Assembly (NCBI GenBank): GCA_963723765.1
Contig: CAVRSD010000005.1
Location: 558,001-622,000 of the forward strand
DNA length: 64,000 nt
Reading direction: 5' to 3'
Source: DATBAX01 sp963723765
GTDB lineage: Bacteria > Acidobacteriota > Terriglobia > Terriglobales > Acidobacteriaceae
Shown here: piece by piece, positions 60,497 to 64,000 of the stretch
Numbering within the stretch: the stretch's first letter is position 1
Layout: every line of letters begins with the position of its first letter
Notes under the pieces: generated by a model
Databases searched by the model: none
Told to the model about the DNA's origin: nothing
The model's input: the letters and a program-made list of their open reading frames with translations, nothing else
Program-made: the position numbers and the translations under genes

Positions 60497-61174
60497 GTGA
60501 TCGAGAAAGCGAAGAAAATGTTTCGGGGGAAACACATAACGGAGTGGATCGGAACCGGCGTTCTTATGCTGGCTTGCGCCATTCCGTCCTTTGCGCGGCA
60601 GCCGCATCAGGCTGCTCCGCAGAACCGTCCGGCCAGCCGACCGCCAAGCGCCCCTGCCAGTCGGCCGCCCGGCCCACCCGCTTACAGAGCACCGAACCGG
60701 CCTTATAGCCGTCCTGGACCGCACTCCGGCCAGTGGCTAAGACAGTACAGAGCCTTGCCTCCTGAACAGCAGCGCAGAGCGTTGGAAAACGATCCGCAGT
60801 TTCGCCGGCTAGCGCCGGAACGGCAGCAACAACTGCAACAACGGCTGCAGCGGTTCAACGCCCGTCCTCCGGAACAGCAGCAGCGCGTGCTGAATCGCAT
60901 GGAAACCTGGGAGCACCTGACGCCGCAACAGAAAGACACAGCACGGCACTTGTATTCGCAATGGAAAGATCTGCCGCCAGACCGCCGGCAGCCCATGCAG
61001 AATGCCATCCAGGCGCTGCGCGGAATGCCGCCGGATGCACGGCAGCGGGAGATTGAATCGGGACGCTTCAGTCAGTATTCGCCCCAGGAACGCGATATTC
61101 TGCGGGGAGTTTCGCAGCTTCCGCTGGCCCCGCCCGAGCCTGCGGTGAATAACGTGCCGCGGCCGCCGCAGTAG
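60497..61174 (+). CDS. DUF3106 family secreted protein
   Basis: 225 aa. Signal peptide (to about residue 35), a Pro/Arg/Gln-rich segment, then DUF3106 repeats: LPPEQQRRALENDPQFRRLAPERQQQLQQRL, FNARPPEQQQRVLNRMETWEHLTPQQ, WKDLPPDRRQPMQNAIQALRGMPPDARQRE, FSQYSPQERDILRGV. The repeat pattern is helical and periodic. Its place after sigma and anti-sigma genes is common in Acidobacteria; a periplasmic stress role is inferred. Start GTG 60497 or ATG 60518. Confidence 0.85.
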   Translation: MIEKAKKMFRGKHITEWIGTGVLMLACAIPSFARQPHQAAPQNRPASRPPSAPASRPPGPPAYRAPNRPYSRPGPHSGQWLRQYRALPPEQQRRALENDPQFRRLAPERQQQLQQRLQRFNARPPEQQQRVLNRMETWEHLTPQQKDTARHLYSQWKDLPPDRRQPMQNAIQALRGMPPDARQREIESGRFSQYSPQERDILRGVSQLPLAPPEPAVNNVPRPPQ

Positions 61175-61177
61175 CGG

Positions 61178-61282
61178 CTTTCGGCTCTCAGCTTTCAGCT
61201 AAAACCTGGACGGACAGCCGAGGCGGCTGTGGCTACGTGAGTTGTGGTGGATTGCGAGATTCAGCTGACAGCTGCCAGCTTT
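61178..61282. repeat. inverted word repeat (CAGCTTTCAGC / AGCTGACAGCTGCC) with GGACAGCCGAGGC hairpin
   Basis: Left words TTTCGGCTCTCAGCTTTCAG, right words TTCAGCTGACAGCTGCCAGC, and between them GGACAGCCGAGGCGGCTGTG (61212-61231). Two repeat families are nested in the convergent spacer. Confidence 0.6.
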
Positions 61283-62209
61283 CTACTTCCGCAGCAAATT
61301 CCTGGCAACGAACAGTGCGTTCGCCGGGCGTTCGGCCAAGCGCCGCATAAAGTAGGGATACCACTCGCTGCCGAAGGGGATGTACACGCGCACGCGCCAG
61401 CCGTCACGGACCAGGCGCTGCTGTAAATCGCGGCGGATGCCGTAGAGCATCTGAAATTCGAAGGCATCGCGAGGAATATTCTCGCTGGTGGCGAATGCCT
61501 TGGCCTGATTGATCATATTTTCGTCATGCGTCGCCAGTCCATGGTAAACGCCGCTCTTGAGCAGGATTTTCATCAGCTTGACGTAATTGGCGTCGACTTC
61601 CGATTTTTTCTGGAAGGCGATGTCTTCCGCTTCTTTGTAGGCGCCTTTGCACAGGCGAATGCGAATCCGTTCGGCCAGCAGCTTCTCGACATCCTCTTCC
61701 GAGCGGCGCATGTAGGACTGGATCACGGCTCCCACACATCCCTCATTTCCCGGCTGGCGGTGCAGCTTATGAACGAAATCGAGGGTGCGCTGGGTATAGG
61801 GTGAGCCCTCCATATCTACACGGACGAAGTTGAGAGGCGTCATGGCTGCGGCTTTCAAGACCAGCGCGGTGACCAAATCGCGCGCGAGTTGTTCGTCCAC
61901 ATCGAGGCCCATGTGGGTGAGTTTTAGGCTGACGTTGGCATGGAGCTGGCGGGCAGAGATTTCGTCGAGCAACTGATGGTAAAGCTGGGCACTGGCACGG
62001 GCTTCTTCGGCATTGGTTACGTTTTCGCCCAGATTGTCGATGGATACGCTGGGACCGGCCTGATTGACTGTTCGCGTCGCGCGAAGTGCGTCTTCGACTT
62101 CGGTGCCGGCCACAAAGCGGCTGGAGACGCGGCGCCCCAGCGAGGAGCGCTCGGCCATGGCACGCAGGGAGCGGCTCGCGGAGAGAGAAATAAAGAGCGC
62201 CCTTAACAC
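61283..62209 (-). CDS. putA: proline dehydrogenase
   Basis: 308 aa from GTG 62209 with AGGGA six bases upstream. Monofunctional TIM-barrel ProDH: VSIDNLGENVTNAEEA, LHANVSLKLTHMGLD, FVRVDMEGSPYTQRTLDFV, VGAVIQSYMRRSEEDVEKLL, IRLCKGAYKEAEDIAFQKK, GLATHDENMI, FEFQMLYGIRRDLQQRL and RVYIPFGSEWYPYFMRRLAERPAN. It oxidises proline to P5C with FAD. The partner P5C dehydrogenase is not in the window. Confidence 0.95.
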   Translation of the reverse strand: MLRALFISLSASRSLRAMAERSSLGRRVSSRFVAGTEVEDALRATRTVNQAGPSVSIDNLGENVTNAEEARASAQLYHQLLDEISARQLHANVSLKLTHMGLDVDEQLARDLVTALVLKAAAMTPLNFVRVDMEGSPYTQRTLDFVHKLHRQPGNEGCVGAVIQSYMRRSEEDVEKLLAERIRIRLCKGAYKEAEDIAFQKKSEVDANYVKLMKILLKSGVYHGLATHDENMINQAKAFATSENIPRDAFEFQMLYGIRRDLQQRLVRDGWRVRVYIPFGSEWYPYFMRRLAERPANALFVARNLLRK

Positions 62210-62319
62210 GTCATCCCTGCAAAACTGGAATTATGAATGCCCGTCGCGCACATGAAGATCACAGGAATTTGTATCACACCGCTGGATTCTAATTGCAGGC
62301 GGAGAATGACTCGGCAGTC

Positions 62320-62673
62320 TTATTGGGGATCGAATTTCACTTCGACGGTCTCCCGGGACTCATGGGAAGCGGGTTCCCATTTCCATTTGCGGACCGCGTC
62401 TGTCGCCGATTGAACCAGAACGGGATGGCCACCCTTTACCTCGATCGCTTTGACGGCCCCGTTGCTGGAAACTGTCGCCTCGACCTTCACAATTCCGCTC
62501 AAATTCATGCTGCGGGCCCAGGCGGGATACTGAGGAACTACCTTGTTAACAATCTTGCGATTGCTGGCAGCGGCAGCCTCTTCTTGGGCAAAAGAACTAT
62601 GTGAATTGGTTAATACAGCCGTAAGGAGTAGCAAAACAACCACGAAGCTTGTCCAACGGGGCCAGGTAATCAC
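62320..62673 (-). CDS. TonB C-terminal domain protein
   Basis: 117 aa. Signal peptide 1-29, then the TonB_C domain: VVPQYPAWARSMNLSGIVKVEATVSSNGAVKAIEVKGGHPVLVQSATDAVRKWKWEPA. It lacks the N-terminal cytoplasmic anchor and Pro-rich spacer of true TonB, so it is a short exported TonB-like protein, a form frequent in Acidobacteria. Start GTG 62673. Confidence 0.88.
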   Translation of the reverse strand: MITWPRWTSFVVVLLLLTAVLTNSHSSFAQEEAAAASNRKIVNKVVPQYPAWARSMNLSGIVKVEATVSSNGAVKAIEVKGGHPVLVQSATDAVRKWKWEPASHESRETVEVKFDPQ

Positions 62674-62812
62674 AGTAACCGCAGGTTAAATTCTGACTTT
62701 AGAGAAAGGAAGATTACGACGGTCACAATCTCCTTGGTTACTTCAACCCCCAACCAGGTACTTAGGCGGGATTGGAAATGGGCTGGCTGCTCCCACCATT
62801 TTGCGGCAGAAC

Positions 62813-63083
62813 TTACTGCAAGAATACTTCGTCCACATAGCACCATTTCCAGTTTTCGCCGGGCTCGAACGACCGCATGATGGGATGTTTGGTTTGATGG
62901 AAGTGCTTGGTGGCGTGTTTATTCTTGGAAGAATCGCAGCAACCCACGTGGCCGCAGATGCAGACATTCTCTCAGGTGAACCCAGGTATCGCCCATTTCC
63001 AGGCATTCTTTACAGCCTTTGCCGCTGGGAGTTACTTTCTTAATCTCTTTGAAGTGAGGACAGGTTGCTTGAACATCGGGCAT
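62813..63083 (-). CDS. UBP-type zinc-finger protein (frameshift near 62960)
   Basis: About 89 aa after removing one base (the G at about 62960 on the plus strand). Before: MPDVQATCPHFKEIKKVTPS GKGCKECLEMGDTWVHLREC. After: ICGHVGCCDSSKNKHATKHF and HPIMRSFEPGENWKWCYVDE. The Cys/His pattern is that of zf-UBP domains, which in eukaryotes bind the free ubiquitin C-terminus; in bacteria the ligand is unknown. GGAG lies about eight bases before ATG 63083. Confidence 0.82.
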
Positions 63084-63183
63084 GCATCATCTCCGGATTT
63101 GTGGGTAACAAGTCGACTTGGATATCCAAGCTTGGTGGACCAATGAAAACCCTACTGCCTTCTGCTTCAAGTACGGCTATAGG

Positions 63184-63224
63184 GGTCCTTCACTACGCAA
63201 AGAACGCTTCGTTCAGGATGACAA
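63184..63224. repeat. dispersed TCATCCTGAACGAAG repeat (minus orientation)
   Basis: On the minus strand it reads TGTCATCCTGAACGAAGCGT and ends GAAGGACC. It is in the UBP-trxB spacer and belongs to the family at 14362 and 44030. Confidence 0.6.
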
Positions 63225-63270
63225 GGGTTTTATCTTTGATACTCACCAAAAAATTTATACTCACGAAAAA

Positions 63271-64000
63271 TTACTCGGGATGCTCTTCCAGGAATTTTTC
63301 CACTTCCAACGCGGCCATGCATCCTGAGCCGGCTGCGGTGATGGCCTGGCGATAGCGGCGGTCCTGCACATCCCCACAAGCGTAAACTCCGGAAACCCTG
63401 GTGAATACGTGATCGTGCGTCTTGAGATAGCCGTCCTTATCCGCATCGAGCTGGCCTTCAAAGATTTTTGCGTTGGGAATGTGGCCGATGCCCAGAAACA
63501 TGGCGCTGGTCGGAAAATCCCAAACTTTGCCGGTTCTCGAATTGCTTAGCTTCAGGCTGGTGACTTCCTTCTTGGAGACGTCATTCACTTCTTCAACCAT
63601 GGTGTCGGTCATCAGATTGATCTTGTTATTGAGCTTGGCGCGATCGAGCATGATCTTGGAAGCGCGGAACTGATCGCGGCGATGAATGAGGGTCACTTTA
63701 GGGGAAAAACGGGTCAGGAAGATAGCTTCTTCCATGGCGGAATCGCCGCCGCCGATTACAGTGATTTCCTTGCCGGAGAAAAAGAAGCCGTCACATGTGG
63801 CGCAGGAGGACACACCGTGTCCGATGAGCGCCTGCTCGCCCGGCACTCCCAACCAGCGGGCCGAAGCTCCGCTGGCAATGATGAGAGTACGGGTGTGTAT
63901 CACTTGATGACCGGCCTGAAGCTTGAAAGGACGCTGGCTCAAATCGGCACTGGTCACATGCCCATGCTGGTACTCAGCGCCGAAACGCGAGGCCTGTTTG
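63271..64000 (-). CDS. trxB: thioredoxin reductase, C-terminal part (5' end outside window)
   Basis: The frame continues to the window edge (KQASRFGAEYQHGHVTSADL), so the start is not visible. Redox-active CATC in HGVSSCATCDGFFF, the NADPH Rossmann motif VIGGGDSAMEEAIFL, HRRDQFRASKIM, and the FAD motif VYACGDVQDRRYRQAITAAGSGCMAALE. It reduces thioredoxin with NADPH. Confidence 0.95.
   Translation of the reverse strand, partial: KQASRFGAEYQHGHVTSADLSQRPFKLQAGHQVIHTRTLIIASGASARWLGVPGEQALIGHGVSSCATCDGFFFSGKEITVIGGGDSAMEEAIFLTRFSPKVTLIHRRDQFRASKIMLDRAKLNNKINLMTDTMVEEVNDVSKKEVTSLKLSNSRTGKVWDFPTSAMFLGIGHIPNAKIFEGQLDADKDGYLKTHDHVFTRVSGVYACGDVQDRRYRQAITAAGSGCMAALEVEKFLEEHPE

Noticed and set aside
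63065..63355. 96-aa plus-strand ORF
   Set aside because: Runs through a dispersed repeat and opposite trxB.

Overview
The window looks like chromosomal DNA of an Acidobacteriota (Terriglobia/Koribacter-like) soil bacterium. This is an inference from gene content and style: moderately high G+C, a homodimeric PDH operon aceE-aceF-lpdA, TMTC-like membrane/TPR proteins, an S53 sedolisin with a Gly-rich C-terminal tail, a PEP-CTERM protein, secreted GH27/GH43 glycosidases, and very many short palindromic intergenic repeats. No phage, plasmid, transposase or CRISPR locus is seen.

Layout. 1-6.5 kb: two tandem TPR membrane proteins, a DUF2911 protein, GH27 alpha-galactosidase and a lectin-like/PD40 secreted protein. 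6.8-14.2 kb (minus): esterase, TIM-barrel epimerase, acyl-CoA dehydrogenase, a GxxExxY element, thiolase and an MscS channel. 14.4-20.5 kb (minus): lpdA, aceF, aceE. 20.8-25.5 kb: Dps, an XRE-type regulator, a small secreted peptide, membrane proteins and an outer-membrane barrel. 25.6-32.2 kb: a three-gene RND efflux operon with a divergent TetR regulator. 32.3-36 kb: a TPMT-like methyltransferase in AT-richer DNA, OsmC, tRNA-Leu(CAG), ribBA and a PEP-CTERM protein. 36.3-44 kb (plus): an aromatic amino acid cluster trpC-trpF-trpB-trpA, chorismate mutase, DAHP synthase, tyrA, then scoAB. 44-51.7 kb: M28 peptidase, redoxin, mutY, RlpA-like lipoprotein, HIT protein, a pseudo-receiver protein and a membrane protein. 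51.9-58 kb: EAL/HDOD protein, S53 peptidase, ICMT-like methyltransferase and GH43. 58-64 kb: a truncated multiheme cytochrome beside tRNA-Val(CAC), an ECF sigma/anti-sigma/DUF3106 operon, proline dehydrogenase, a TonB-C protein, a UBP zinc-finger protein and the 3' part of trxB.

Two themes stand out. First, the spacers carry at least ten families of short inverted repeats. One family (consensus unit CACnGAG, about three units) forms near-perfect 33-bp terminal inverted repeats around a GxxExxY (PD-(D/E)XK-like) gene, and also bounds two 'empty' elements of about 100 bp beside tyrA. This suggests a small mobile element and its non-autonomous derivatives. Several repeats run into coding sequence (tyrA, trpA and scoB C-termini; mutY interior; rlpA N-terminus). 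Second, seven otherwise intact conserved genes carry eight one-base frameshifts, mostly at short homopolymers. This looks more like sequence error than gene decay, and the affected entries are given as full-length genes with the shift noted.
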